This document shows, piece after piece, positions 8,280 through 15,921 of a stretch of DNA of 64,000 nucleotides. The translations under genes and the position numbers were made by a program. Below the pieces are notes generated by a model, which was not told the DNA's origin, did no database searches, and saw nothing but the letters and a program-made list of their open reading frames with translations. The stretch spans positions 248,001 to 312,000 of the forward strand of contig NZ_FOAM01000006.1 in assembly GCF_900109605.1 (NCBI RefSeq), written 5' to 3'. How positions within the stretch are numbered: position 1 is the stretch's first letter; each line of letters opens with the position of its first letter. The DNA is from Xaviernesmea oryzae. GTDB taxonomy: Bacteria; Pseudomonadota; Alphaproteobacteria; Rhizobiales; Rhizobiaceae.

Positions 8280-8638
8280 CTCATCAGGCCGTGTGGGTGC
8301 GGTGGTGAGGCAAGCTAGCTGGCTTCAAAGCGGCGCGTCATCCGGTTCGCGACATCCATTGGCCCGCAACTCCTTCGCCTTGCCCCGCCAGCACCCTGCA
8401 CAACCTCGTGCGGCCGGAAGCAGGCAGGCCATGCGGGAACGCTCTCCAGCCAACCGGCAGGGCTGACGCAAAATCATCCCAATACCAAGCGGAACGAGAG
8501 CATGATCGACCCTTGCCTCGCCCGCGCTCTGCCGCCATCATGCCGCCCGGCGGCCATGGCATGGAAGGCGGCTCTTCAGCCGCCATGCCAGGGCCCGAAA
8601 ACAGCCGCCTTGCCGGCCGCATCTTCGAGGACACGACC
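8280..8638. other. 359-bp divergent intergenic region with leader hairpin
   Basis: Lies between purU copy 1 (minus) and the peroxiredoxin gene (plus) and must carry both promoters. No convincing gene is seen; open frames here are extensions of the peroxiredoxin frame. The clearest structure is at 8558-8589: GGCGGCT and AGCCGCC pair perfectly around the loop CTTC, and the outer GGCAT/ATGCC can extend the stem past a small bulge. It would fold about 50 nt before the peroxiredoxin start in its mRNA. Its function is unknown. Confidence 0.5.
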
Positions 8639-9298
8639 ATGAGCCTTCGCATCAACGACATCGCCCCCGACTTCACCGCCGAGACGACGCAAGGCTCCCT
8701 CAGCTTTCATGACTGGATCGGCGATGGCTGGGCTGTGCTCTTCTCCCATCCGAAGAATTTCACCCCGGTCTGCACCACCGAACTCGGCGCCATGGCCGGC
8801 CTGCAGGGCGAATTTGCCCGGCGCGGTGTGAAGATCATCGGAATATCCGTCGATCCGGTGGAAAGCCATGCCCAGTGGAAGAACGACATCAAGACGGCGA
8901 CAGGCTTCGAGGTCGACTATCCCCTGATCGGCGACAAGGACCTGAAGATCGCCAAGCTCTACGATATGCTGCCCGCCGGCGCCGGCGAAACCTCGGAGGG
9001 GCGCACACCTGCCGATAACGCCACCGTGCGCTCCGTCTACATCATCGGGCCGGACAAGAAGATCAAGCTGATCCTCACCTATCCGATGACCACCGGGCGC
9101 AACTTCAACGAGATCCTGCGAGCGATCGATTCCATCCAGCTGACGGCCAAGCATCAGGTGGCGACACCCGCCAACTGGCAGCAGGGCGATGACGTGATCA
9201 TCACCGCCGCCGTTTCCAATGAGGATGCCATCCAGCGCTTCGGCTCCTTCGATACGGTCCTGCCCTATCTGCGCAAGACCAAGCAGCCGGCCGGCTGA
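8639..9298 (+). CDS. 1-Cys peroxiredoxin (Prx6 family)
   Basis: Reduces hydrogen peroxide and organic hydroperoxides. The 219-residue length and the active-site motif HPKNFTPVCTTELGAMAG (peroxidatic Cys near residue 45) place it in the Prx6/1-Cys class, with the long C-terminal extension of that class (TPANWQQGDDVIITAAVSNE). The Arg of the catalytic triad is in VRSVYIIGPDKKIK. The ATG at 8639 is used because the family begins directly with LRINDIAPDF and GAGG precedes it; the long upstream open frame is not conserved. It is followed by its own terminator. Confidence 0.95.
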   Translation: MSLRINDIAPDFTAETTQGSLSFHDWIGDGWAVLFSHPKNFTPVCTTELGAMAGLQGEFARRGVKIIGISVDPVESHAQWKNDIKTATGFEVDYPLIGDKDLKIAKLYDMLPAGAGETSEGRTPADNATVRSVYIIGPDKKIKLILTYPMTTGRNFNEILRAIDSIQLTAKHQVATPANWQQGDDVIITAAVSNEDAIQRFGSFDTVLPYLRKTKQPAG

Positions 9299-9329
9299 TC
9301 CTTAAGTCGAGCCAGTCAGCAGCATCAGA

Positions 9330-9363
9330 CGCTTCGGTGGACGCCCGTCCGCCGGAGCGTTTT
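9330..9363 (+). terminator. Rho-independent terminator after the peroxiredoxin gene
   Basis: The arms 9330-9343 and 9346-9359 pair over 14 positions (two G-U pairs) with a minimal loop, directly followed by TTTT at 9360-9363 and a further T-rich stretch. It begins 32 bp after the stop codon. Confidence 0.85.
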
Positions 9364-9457
9364 CATTTGGCTGTCACGGCTTTTGCCTTGCGCTTTGGCA
9401 GTGCACGGCGTTATCACTGGCAAGCACGCTCTCAATCTGCCCAATTTTCAGCCTTTA

Positions 9458-9472
9458 TGAAAATGAATTTCA
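9458..9472. promoter_or_regulatory. TGAAAA-TGA-ATTTCA-type palindrome before the sugar operon
   Basis: TGAAA and TTTCA form an inverted repeat in an AT-rich stretch about 95 bp before the Gfo/Idh gene. Related GAAAAT...AATT words recur at 9513 and 9534. A similar palindrome is at 17964-17977 before the RidA/RpiR genes, so a common regulator, perhaps the RpiR protein of 18612-19484, is conceivable. TTGACG at 9502-9507 may be a -35 element. The rest of the 9299-9565 gap holds no gene. Confidence 0.35.
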
Positions 9473-9565
9473 TTACGCATGTTTTTTAAGCGATTGCTGT
9501 TGACGAGCGTGAAAATTTGCCCCAGTCTGAAGAAAATAAATTACGCAATGGGAACATGATCAGCC

Positions 9566-10726
9566 ATGAAAGTGGGGATTATCGGGCTTGGTTTTCGGCT
9601 CGGCTATCTGGGCTATGTCTTCAAGACCCTGAATGAAGACTTCGAAATCGTCGGATATTGCGACCCTGCTCCGGCCGGCCTTCCCGGCCTGGAGGAAAAG
9701 GGCGTTTCGGCCGGCAAGGCCTATGCGACGCCGCAAGAGTTGATCGCCTCTGAAAAGCTTGATCTCCTGATGATCGGCTCGCCCAATCATTTCCATCTCG
9801 AACATATCCGCCTCGGCCTGGAAGCTGGGCTGAAAGTGTTCTGCGAGAAGCCCGTCGTCACGACGATTGCCGACAGCATCGAGCTTGCCCGGCTGATGGC
9901 GAAATTCGGCCATGATCGGCTGATGGTCGGCCTCGTGCTGCGCTATTCGCCGCTTTACAAGGACCTGCTCGCCGCTCAGGCCAAGGGCACGCTGGGCAAG
10001 GTTGTCTCCATCGAGGCGGCGGAGCACATCTATCCCTATCACGGCGCCTTCTTCATGCGCGACTGGCGCCGCTACGAGAAATATTCCGGCAGTTTCATGC
10101 TGGAGAAATGCTGCCACGACCTCGACCTCTATAATGGCGTGGTCGGCGCGCGGCCCGAGCGGGTGGCGAGCTTCGGCGGCAGGCGCACATTCGTGCCGGA
10201 AAATGACCCCCGCCTGTCAGGGGTCAACGACATGTCGATGTTCCACTCCAAGCCGACAGGCTGGATGGGCACGGACAAGGTGTTCGACAGCGACGCCGAT
10301 ATCATCGACTATCAGGTCGCCATCGTCGAATATGCCAATGGCGTCGGCATGAATTTCCACACCAACCTGAACGTGCCGGACCAGTTCCGCCGCTTCGCCA
10401 TCATGGGCACGCGGGCGACCGCCGAGGGCGACTTCGTGCGTGGCTATCTCGACGTGACCGAGGTCCTGTCCAACGAAAAGGTCATCGCCACGAAATACGA
10501 GGCGACCGAACTGTCGCAGCATTACGGCGCGGACGAGCAGATGGCGGCCGACATCATGGAGCATGTGAACGGCGGTGCGCATCTTCCCGTCTCGACGCTG
10601 AACGCGCTCGAAGCCGGCATTCTGGCTCTTTCGATGGACGAGGCGCGGGTGAAGAAGACGGTCGTCGATCTCCGCCCGATCTGGGACCGCTTCGACGAAG
10701 CGCTTCATTCCACCAAGGCGGCTTGA
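9566..10726 (+). CDS. Gfo/Idh/MocA-family NAD(P)-dependent dehydrogenase
   Basis: Predicted cytosolic sugar or inositol-type oxidoreductase of 386 residues. The N-terminal Rossmann fold opens with VGIIGLGFRLGYLG, and FCEKPVV (residues 92-98) holds the conserved lysine of the family; the C-terminal half is the GFO/IDH alpha/beta domain, with CCHDLDLYNGVVG near the catalytic histidine. It is the first gene of an operon encoding a binding-protein-dependent sugar importer, so it probably oxidises or epimerises the imported carbohydrate. The exact substrate cannot be deduced. It ends 11 bp before the first permease. Confidence 0.88.
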   Translation: MKVGIIGLGFRLGYLGYVFKTLNEDFEIVGYCDPAPAGLPGLEEKGVSAGKAYATPQELIASEKLDLLMIGSPNHFHLEHIRLGLEAGLKVFCEKPVVTTIADSIELARLMAKFGHDRLMVGLVLRYSPLYKDLLAAQAKGTLGKVVSIEAAEHIYPYHGAFFMRDWRRYEKYSGSFMLEKCCHDLDLYNGVVGARPERVASFGGRRTFVPENDPRLSGVNDMSMFHSKPTGWMGTDKVFDSDADIIDYQVAIVEYANGVGMNFHTNLNVPDQFRRFAIMGTRATAEGDFVRGYLDVTEVLSNEKVIATKYEATELSQHYGADEQMAADIMEHVNGGAHLPVSTLNALEAGILALSMDEARVKKTVVDLRPIWDRFDEALHSTKAA

Positions 10727-10737
10727 GAGGGGCGCAG

Positions 10738-11622
10738 ATGAGTGTTCAGCGCAACGCCATCATCTTCGCCTGGATCCTCCTCCTTCCGGCCCTGCTCTAT
10801 GTCACGGCCATCGTCGCCTATCCGCTGGTCGATACCTTCATCCTCTCCTTCACCGATGCGTCGCTGAAGAAGACGACGAACTGGGTCGGCTGGGCCAATT
10901 ACGACAAGATCTTCAACGAGACCTTCGCCGAGGTGATCATCCGCACCTTCGTGTGGACCTTCTTCTCGGTCTCGATCAAGATGATCATCGGAACTTTCGG
11001 CGCGGCGATGCTGAATGCCGCCGTGCCCGGCCGAGCGCTGTTTCGCGTGCTGACCATGCCGCCCTGGATCGTGCCCATGGCCATCGGCATCTTCATGTGG
11101 GGCTGGATGTATAATGGCCAGTTCGGCATGATCTCCGGCATGCTCCAGCGCTTCGGCCTGGTCGATGGGCCGGTCGCCTTCCTGGCGCAGGGCTCCACCG
11201 CCTTCTGGGCCACGGTGATCACCGACGTGTGGATCGGTGTGCCGATGGTGACGCTCTATATGCTGGCCGGCATGCAGGCGATCCCGCAGGATCTCTACGA
11301 AGCCGCCTGGACGGATGGCGCCGGACGCTTCTACCGCTTTCGCCGCATCACTTTGCCGCTCCTGGTGCCGTCGATGATCACCATGTCGATGCTGTCCTTG
11401 ATCTCGACCTTCAATTCCTTCGACATCATCTGGATCCTCACCCGCGGCGGCCCCTCGGGCGAAACCACCACGATGATCATCGACACCTACAAGACGGCGA
11501 TCGGCTCGAACAAATATGGCGAGGGCGCTGCCCGCGCGGTGCTGATCTGCATCTTCCTGTCGATTTTCTGCCTCTGCTACTTCCGCGTCACCAGCCGTCT
11601 CTCGGCTAACGACAAGCGATAG
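10738..11622 (+). CDS. Carbohydrate ABC transporter permease, MalF/UgpA type
   Basis: Inner-membrane subunit of a CUT1-type sugar importer, 294 residues with six predicted helices. The coupling-loop motif EAAWTDGAGRFYRFRRITLP near residue 190 is the MalF/MalG EAA loop. The ATG at 10738 has GAGAGGGGC ahead; the open frame begins at a TTG 15 bp earlier that lacks a ribosome site. It sits between the dehydrogenase and the second permease in one operon. Confidence 0.92.
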   Translation: MSVQRNAIIFAWILLLPALLYVTAIVAYPLVDTFILSFTDASLKKTTNWVGWANYDKIFNETFAEVIIRTFVWTFFSVSIKMIIGTFGAAMLNAAVPGRALFRVLTMPPWIVPMAIGIFMWGWMYNGQFGMISGMLQRFGLVDGPVAFLAQGSTAFWATVITDVWIGVPMVTLYMLAGMQAIPQDLYEAAWTDGAGRFYRFRRITLPLLVPSMITMSMLSLISTFNSFDIIWILTRGGPSGETTTMIIDTYKTAIGSNKYGEGAARAVLICIFLSIFCLCYFRVTSRLSANDKR

Positions 11623-11634
11623 GATCCTGGCGTC

Positions 11635-12495
11635 ATGAGAGAACCGCCGCAGCTGATCAACCGGTACAAGTGGTACGAGATCCTCGGCATCTATGCCGGC
11701 ATCGCGATCTTCCTGACCTTCGTGCTCGCCCCCTTCGTCGAGGGCTTCCTCGTCTCGCTGAAGCCCCTGTCGCAGCTCTTCTCCTCGCCCTATCGCTTCA
11801 TTCCGGAGAATGGCTCGTTCGAGGCCTATCACACGATGTGGGAGCATGTGCCGGGCTTTGCCCGCTACATCGTCAACTCCTTCGTCATCTCGGGAGCGGC
11901 CACGGTGATCGTGCTGATCCTGGTCGTGCCGGCGGCCTATGCCTTTGCCCGCTTCGAATTTCGCGGCTCCGGCCTCCTGCTCGGCGCCTTTCTGGCGGTC
12001 AACATGTTCTCCGGCGCGGTGCTCTTGATCCCGCTCTTCCGGCTGATGCGCTCGCTTGGCGTGCTCAACACCTATTTCGCCATGATCGTGCCGGGCGTCG
12101 CCTTCCTCATTCCCTCGGCCATCTGGCTCCTGCGCACCTATATGGCGCGCATTCCGCGCGAACTGGACGAGGCGGCTTTCGTCGACGGCGCCAGCCATTT
12201 CTATACGCTGCGCCGCGTCATTCTGCCGATCGCCATGCCGGGCATCGTGGTGGTGGCCATAACCACCTTCATCGGCGCTTATGCGCAGCAGTTCATCTAC
12301 GCGCTCACCTTCAATTCAAAGTCCGAATATGCGCCGCTGCCGGTTGGCCTCTTCGCCTATTTCGGTCGTCAGGAAGTGGTCTGGAACGAGCTGATGGCGG
12401 CGTCCTTCGTCGGCATCGCCCCTGCCATGATCGTGATCTTCTTCCTGCAACGCTATCTCGTCAGCGGTCTGACCGCCGGCGCGGTGAAACAATAA
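11635..12495 (+). CDS. Carbohydrate ABC transporter permease, MalG/UgpE type
   Basis: Second channel subunit of the sugar importer, 286 residues with six helices and the EAA loop EAAFVDGASHFYTLRRVILP near residue 180. It follows the first permease by 12 bp and precedes the binding-protein gene by about 30 bp. MalG-type subunits pair with a MalF-type partner and the ATPase encoded at 14009-15142. Confidence 0.92.
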   Translation: MREPPQLINRYKWYEILGIYAGIAIFLTFVLAPFVEGFLVSLKPLSQLFSSPYRFIPENGSFEAYHTMWEHVPGFARYIVNSFVISGAATVIVLILVVPAAYAFARFEFRGSGLLLGAFLAVNMFSGAVLLIPLFRLMRSLGVLNTYFAMIVPGVAFLIPSAIWLLRTYMARIPRELDEAAFVDGASHFYTLRRVILPIAMPGIVVVAITTFIGAYAQQFIYALTFNSKSEYAPLPVGLFAYFGRQEVVWNELMAASFVGIAPAMIVIFFLQRYLVSGLTAGAVKQ

Positions 12496-12524
12496 ACAAC
12501 CACCAGAGAATGGGAGTTTCTTCA

Positions 12525-13766
12525 GTGACCATCACCGTCAAGACCGGCCTTGCCGCGCTTGCCCTCCTGGGCACCACCGCGCTTGCCACCATGACCGCCG
12601 TCACCACGGCTGAAGCCGCCGACAAGGAGATCAGCTGGATCTATTGCGGCGACAAGATCGACCCGATCCACGAGAAGTATATCAAGGAATGGGAAGGCAA
12701 GAATGCCGGCTGGACCATCAAGCCAGAAGTCGTCGGCTGGGAGCAGTGCCAGGACAAGGCCACCACGCTCGCTGCCGCCGGCACGCCCGTCGGCATGGCC
12801 TATGTCGGCTCGCGCACGCTGAAGGAATTCGCCGAAAACGACCTCATCGTCCCGGTCCCGATGACCGACGAGGAGAAGAAGAGCTACTATCCCCACATCG
12901 TCGATACCGTCACCTTCGACGACAACCAGTGGGGCGTGCCGATCGCTTTCTCGACCAAGGCGCTCTACTGGAACAAGGATCTGTTCAAGCAGGCCGGTCT
13001 CGACCCGGAAACCCCGCCGAAGACCTGGGCTGAAGAAATCGCTTTCGCCAAGCAGATCAAGGAAAAGACCGGCATCGCCGGTTACGGTCTGCCGGCCAAG
13101 ACCTTCGACAACACCATGCACCAGTTCATGCATTGGGTTTACACCAACAATGGCAAGATGATCGACGGCGACAAGGTCGTGGCCGACAGCCCGGAAGTGC
13201 TGGCCGCGCTCAAGGCCTACAAGGACATCACGCCCTATTCCGTCGAAGGCGCCACGGCCTACGAGCAGAACGAAATCCGCGCCATCTTCCTCGATGGCAA
13301 GGTCGGCATGATCCAGGCCGGCTCGGGTGCCGCCTCGCGCCTGAAGAAGACCAACATTCACTGGGGCATCACCACCCTGCCGCTCGGCCCCTCGGCCAAG
13401 GGTCCGGGCACGCTGCTCATCACCGACAGCCTGGCGATCTTCAAGGGCACGGGCGTGGAAGACAAGGCGATCGAATTCGCCAAGTTCATCACCTCGCCGG
13501 GCCCGCAGGGCGAATATGAGCTGCAGGGCGATGCCGGCCTCACCCCGCTGCGCCCCTCGCCGAAGGTCGATGAGTTCGTGAAGGCCGATCCGTCCTGGAA
13601 GCCTTTGATCGACGGCATCGCCTATGGCGGTCCGGAACCGCTGTTCAAGGACTATAAGGGCTTCCAGAACGTCACGATCGAGATGGTCCAGTCCGTGGTC
13701 ACCGGCAAGGCCGAGCCTGAAGCCGCTCTGAAAAAGGCGGCTGGCGAGCTCGAACAGTACAAGTAA
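12525..13766 (+). CDS. Sugar ABC transporter periplasmic binding protein
   Basis: Extracellular solute-binding protein family 1, 413 residues. The signal peptide of about 35 residues ends near TTAEAADKE; there is no lipobox cysteine, so it is free in the periplasm. The mature part shows the two-lobe pattern of the family (PVGMAYVGSRTLKEFAEND, WGVPIAFSTKALYWNKDLF, DGKVGMIQAG). GTG 12525 is preferred as start because GGGAG is 8 bp before it; an in-frame ATG at 12510 has a weaker site. It is followed by a strong hairpin and then by the ATPase gene, an order expected to give more binding protein than transporter. Confidence 0.9.
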   Translation: MTITVKTGLAALALLGTTALATMTAVTTAEAADKEISWIYCGDKIDPIHEKYIKEWEGKNAGWTIKPEVVGWEQCQDKATTLAAAGTPVGMAYVGSRTLKEFAENDLIVPVPMTDEEKKSYYPHIVDTVTFDDNQWGVPIAFSTKALYWNKDLFKQAGLDPETPPKTWAEEIAFAKQIKEKTGIAGYGLPAKTFDNTMHQFMHWVYTNNGKMIDGDKVVADSPEVLAALKAYKDITPYSVEGATAYEQNEIRAIFLDGKVGMIQAGSGAASRLKKTNIHWGITTLPLGPSAKGPGTLLITDSLAIFKGTGVEDKAIEFAKFITSPGPQGEYELQGDAGLTPLRPSPKVDEFVKADPSWKPLIDGIAYGGPEPLFKDYKGFQNVTIEMVQSVVTGKAEPEAALKKAAGELEQYK

Positions 13767-13786
13767 GCGCAGCGTCGTTATGCACA

Positions 13787-13819
13787 GGGATCCGCGCGCC
13801 GCTTCGGCTCGCGGATCCC
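13787..13819 (+). terminator. Strong hairpin after the sugar binding-protein gene
   Basis: GGGATCCGCG (13787-13796) pairs perfectly with CGCGGATCCC (13810-13819), and an inner GCCG/CGGC stem extends it around loop CTT. It starts 20 bp after the stop codon. No T-run follows, so it probably stabilises the 3' end of the upstream message or attenuates rather than ends transcription. The remaining bases up to 14008 hold no gene. Confidence 0.65.
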
Positions 13820-14008
13820 GCCCGATCGAAGAACCTGTGGCCCTAGCAAAGCCTTGTCCGATGTCCCGGCTTCTGTTGCCGTGTGGACGCCGACAGGCGA
13901 ACGACGCCCCAACAGGCCGAGCCTGCGCCCTTCTGGCGCACCGGCACTCAGCGCGGCAAGATAGGCACTTAAAGAACGCCGCCGACCTCTCGCGGCCGGA
14001 GACTGATT

Positions 14009-15142
14009 TTGGGACAGCTTTATCTCAACAAGGTTCAGAAGTTCTACGGCGACTTCGAGGTCCTCAAGGGCGTGCAGCTCGACGTGAAGGACGGGGAATT
14101 CGTCGTCTTCGTCGGCCCGTCCGGCTGCGGAAAATCCACGCTGCTGCGCATGATCGCCGGCCTGGACGCCACCTCGGCGGGCGATATCGTCATCGATGGC
14201 CTGCGCGTCAACGAGCTGCCGCCGGTCAAGCGCGGCATTGCCATGGTCTTCCAGTCCTATGCGCTCTATCCGCATATGAGCGTGTTCGAGAACATCGCCT
14301 TTCCGCTGCGCGTGGAAAAAATGGCGGAAGACAAGATCAAGGCGAAGGTGGAGCATGCCGCCCGAATCCTGCACCTGGAGCAGCGGCTGCAACAGAAGCC
14401 GGGCATGCTCTCCGGCGGTCAGCGCCAGCGTGTGGCCATCGGCCGGGCGATCGTGCGCGAACCGAAGATCTTCCTGTTCGACGAGCCCCTGTCGAACCTC
14501 GACGCGGCCCTGCGCGCCGACATGCGCATCGAACTCGCCAAGCTGCACCGGCAGCTGAAGGCGACGATGATCTATGTCACGCACGACCAGGTCGAAGCCA
14601 TGACCATGGCCGACCGGATCGTTGTGCTGAATGCCGGCAACATCGCCCAGGTCGGCGCGCCGCTGGAACTCTATCACAAGCCCGCCAATCTCTTCGTCGC
14701 CGGCTTCATCGGCAATCCGAAGATGAACATGCTGCCGGTGACCTGCATGGGCGCGACATCTGACGGTGTCACTGTCGACTACAAGGGCCAGACGGCGACG
14801 ATCCCTGTCGATGGAAGCCGTGCACGGGAGGGCGAAGCGCTGACGCTCGGCGTGCGCCCGGAGCATCTGCTTCTCGGCAGTGGCGACCTGACGCTGAACG
14901 TGACGCCGACGGTGATCGAACGGCTTGGCGCACAGACGGTCGCCTATGCCGTGGTCGACGGCAAGACCGAGAATTTCTGCGCCATGCTGCCGGGCACGAT
15001 CGGCATCCGCGCCGAACAGCCGCTGAGCCTCGGCATTAAGGCAAGCGATTGCCATCTGTTCGACGCCGAGGGCCAGGCGTTCGAACGCCGGGTTTCGCTG
15101 ACGGAGATCGATCTCAGCCTTCTGGGACCGTCGGCCGCCTGA
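14009..15142 (+). CDS. Sugar ABC transporter ATP-binding protein, UgpC/MsmX/MalK type
   Basis: ATPase of the CUT1 sugar importer, 377 residues. Walker A GPSGCGKST is near residue 37, the signature LSGGQRQRVAIGRAI near residue 134, Walker B FLFDEPLSNLDA follows, and the switch histidine is in YVTHDQVEAMTMAD. The C-terminal ~140 residues are the regulatory OB/TOBE domain of MalK-like proteins. The start is TTG 14009, giving the family N-terminus GQLYLNKVQKFYGDFEVLKG, with CCGGAG ahead; no ATG fits. It lies 242 bp after the binding-protein gene, across the hairpin. Confidence 0.92.
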   Translation: MGQLYLNKVQKFYGDFEVLKGVQLDVKDGEFVVFVGPSGCGKSTLLRMIAGLDATSAGDIVIDGLRVNELPPVKRGIAMVFQSYALYPHMSVFENIAFPLRVEKMAEDKIKAKVEHAARILHLEQRLQQKPGMLSGGQRQRVAIGRAIVREPKIFLFDEPLSNLDAALRADMRIELAKLHRQLKATMIYVTHDQVEAMTMADRIVVLNAGNIAQVGAPLELYHKPANLFVAGFIGNPKMNMLPVTCMGATSDGVTVDYKGQTATIPVDGSRAREGEALTLGVRPEHLLLGSGDLTLNVTPTVIERLGAQTVAYAVVDGKTENFCAMLPGTIGIRAEQPLSLGIKASDCHLFDAEGQAFERRVSLTEIDLSLLGPSAA

Positions 15143-15213
15143 CAACGGATCTGTGCGTGCTTCGAAGTTCCGGCCTCCAGTCGCAGTCCCGGCGGGGCGC
15201 CAGCGCAAACCGG

Positions 15214-15244
15214 TTGCGAAATGTACCATAGAGTGGTACATAAT
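15214..15244 (+). promoter_or_regulatory. higBA promoter with embedded palindromic operator
   Basis: ATGTACCA (15221-15228) and TGGTACAT (15234-15241) form a perfect 8-bp inverted repeat with a 5-bp spacer. TTGCGA (15214-15219) and TACATA (15237-15242) are exactly 17 bp apart and would be the -35 and -10 boxes, so the palindrome fills the promoter. HigA binding here would shut the promoter off, as is known for higBA loci. It ends about 20 bp before the toxin start. Confidence 0.75.
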
Positions 15245-15264
15245 CCACGCACCGGAGATGTGGA

Positions 15265-15561
15265 ATGATCGTCGGGTTTCGGGATGAATGGCTGCGAGCT
15301 TTCTTTGTGGAGGATATCCACTCCCGCAGCATTCCGCCCGATCTCGAAAGCCGCTTGTTCCGCAAGCTCCAGATGATCGACGATGCGATGACCGATCAGG
15401 ATTTGCGCGTACCGCCCAGCAATCATTTCGAGAAGCTGCGCGGAACGCTCGACGGCCTGCATTCGATCCGCGTCAACAATCAATGGCGGCTGATCTTCCG
15501 ATGGGACGGCGGTCGCGGCGAAGCGTCGGAGCTTTATCTCGACAACCACAGCTATCGATGA
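15265..15561 (+). CDS. higB: HigB-type (RelE/ParE superfamily) toxin
   Basis: A 98-residue ribosome-dependent mRNA endonuclease of a type II toxin-antitoxin pair. The family pattern is intact: IVGFRDEWLRAFF at the N-terminus, SRLFRKLQMIDDA, HFEKLRGTLDGLHSIRVNNQ and the terminal WRLIFRW with LYLDNHSYR. Unlike the locus at 1.1 kb it has no stop or shift. It is transcribed before its antitoxin, which is the higBA order, from a promoter carrying a palindromic operator. The module sits alone between a sugar-transport operon and an M81 peptidase-like gene. Confidence 0.93.
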   Translation: MIVGFRDEWLRAFFVEDIHSRSIPPDLESRLFRKLQMIDDAMTDQDLRVPPSNHFEKLRGTLDGLHSIRVNNQWRLIFRWDGGRGEASELYLDNHSYR

Positions 15562-15570
15562 GGTGACGCC

Positions 15571-15879
15571 GTGTTGATGAGCACACGCAAGCCGGCAACG
15601 GTCGGCGAAATCCTGACGGAAGAGTTCATGCAGCCGCTCGGCCTGACACAGGCCGCGCTGGCCGAAGCAATGGGCGTGCAGCGAAAGCATGTGAACGAAC
15701 TCTGTAACGACAGGCGCAACGTGACGGCGGCGACCGCTCTCATTCTTGCGCGGGTATTCGGCAATAGCCCGGACTTCTGGCTGAACACCCAGCGCCGGTG
15801 CGACTTATGGAACGTCATGAATTCGCCCGATGAGCGGGCGCGTGTGGAACGCGCCAAGCCCCTGCCGAAGGCGGCATAG
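15571..15879 (+). CDS. higA: HigA-type XRE antitoxin
   Basis: A 102-residue antitoxin with a helix-turn-helix at about residues 20-75 (LTQAALAEAMGVQRKHVNEL). The pattern VTAATALILARVFGNSPDFW is the hallmark of VapI/HigA antitoxins. It neutralises HigB and represses the operon through the palindrome at 15221-15241. Three consecutive possible starts exist (GTG 15571, TTG 15574, ATG 15577); GAGGTG at 15560-15565 fits the first two by spacing, while ATG 15577 gives the common N-terminus MSTRKPATVGEIL. It is 9 bp after higB. Confidence 0.93.
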   Translation: MLMSTRKPATVGEILTEEFMQPLGLTQAALAEAMGVQRKHVNELCNDRRNVTAATALILARVFGNSPDFWLNTQRRCDLWNVMNSPDERARVERAKPLPKAA

Positions 15880-15921
15880 CAAGGAGCGATCCGCCTCCTC
15901 TGCAATGGCGCGCGCTTTGTC

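Noticed and set aside
8280-8480. Glycine or cobalamin riboswitch before purU or the peroxiredoxin gene
   Set aside because: A GGAGAG and a GCGAAGGAG word on the minus strand recall the glycine aptamer, but the partner CTCTCAGGCAAA-type segment and the paired core are missing.
10705-12198. Long open frame (497 codons) on the minus strand over the sugar permease genes
   Set aside because: The composition is Asp/His/Arg/Glu-rich without any domain, and it is antisense to two clear permeases with EAA loops; it is a by-product of GC-rich codon use.
11670-13766. Apparent 698-residue fusion ending in the sugar-binding protein
   Set aside because: The N-terminal part is a shifted frame of the second permease; a signal peptide and GGGAG site show the true start at 12525.
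13778-15241. Open frame of 487 codons antisense to the sugar ATPase gene
   Set aside because: The ATPase on the plus strand has all ABC motifs; the antisense translation has none and no ribosome site.
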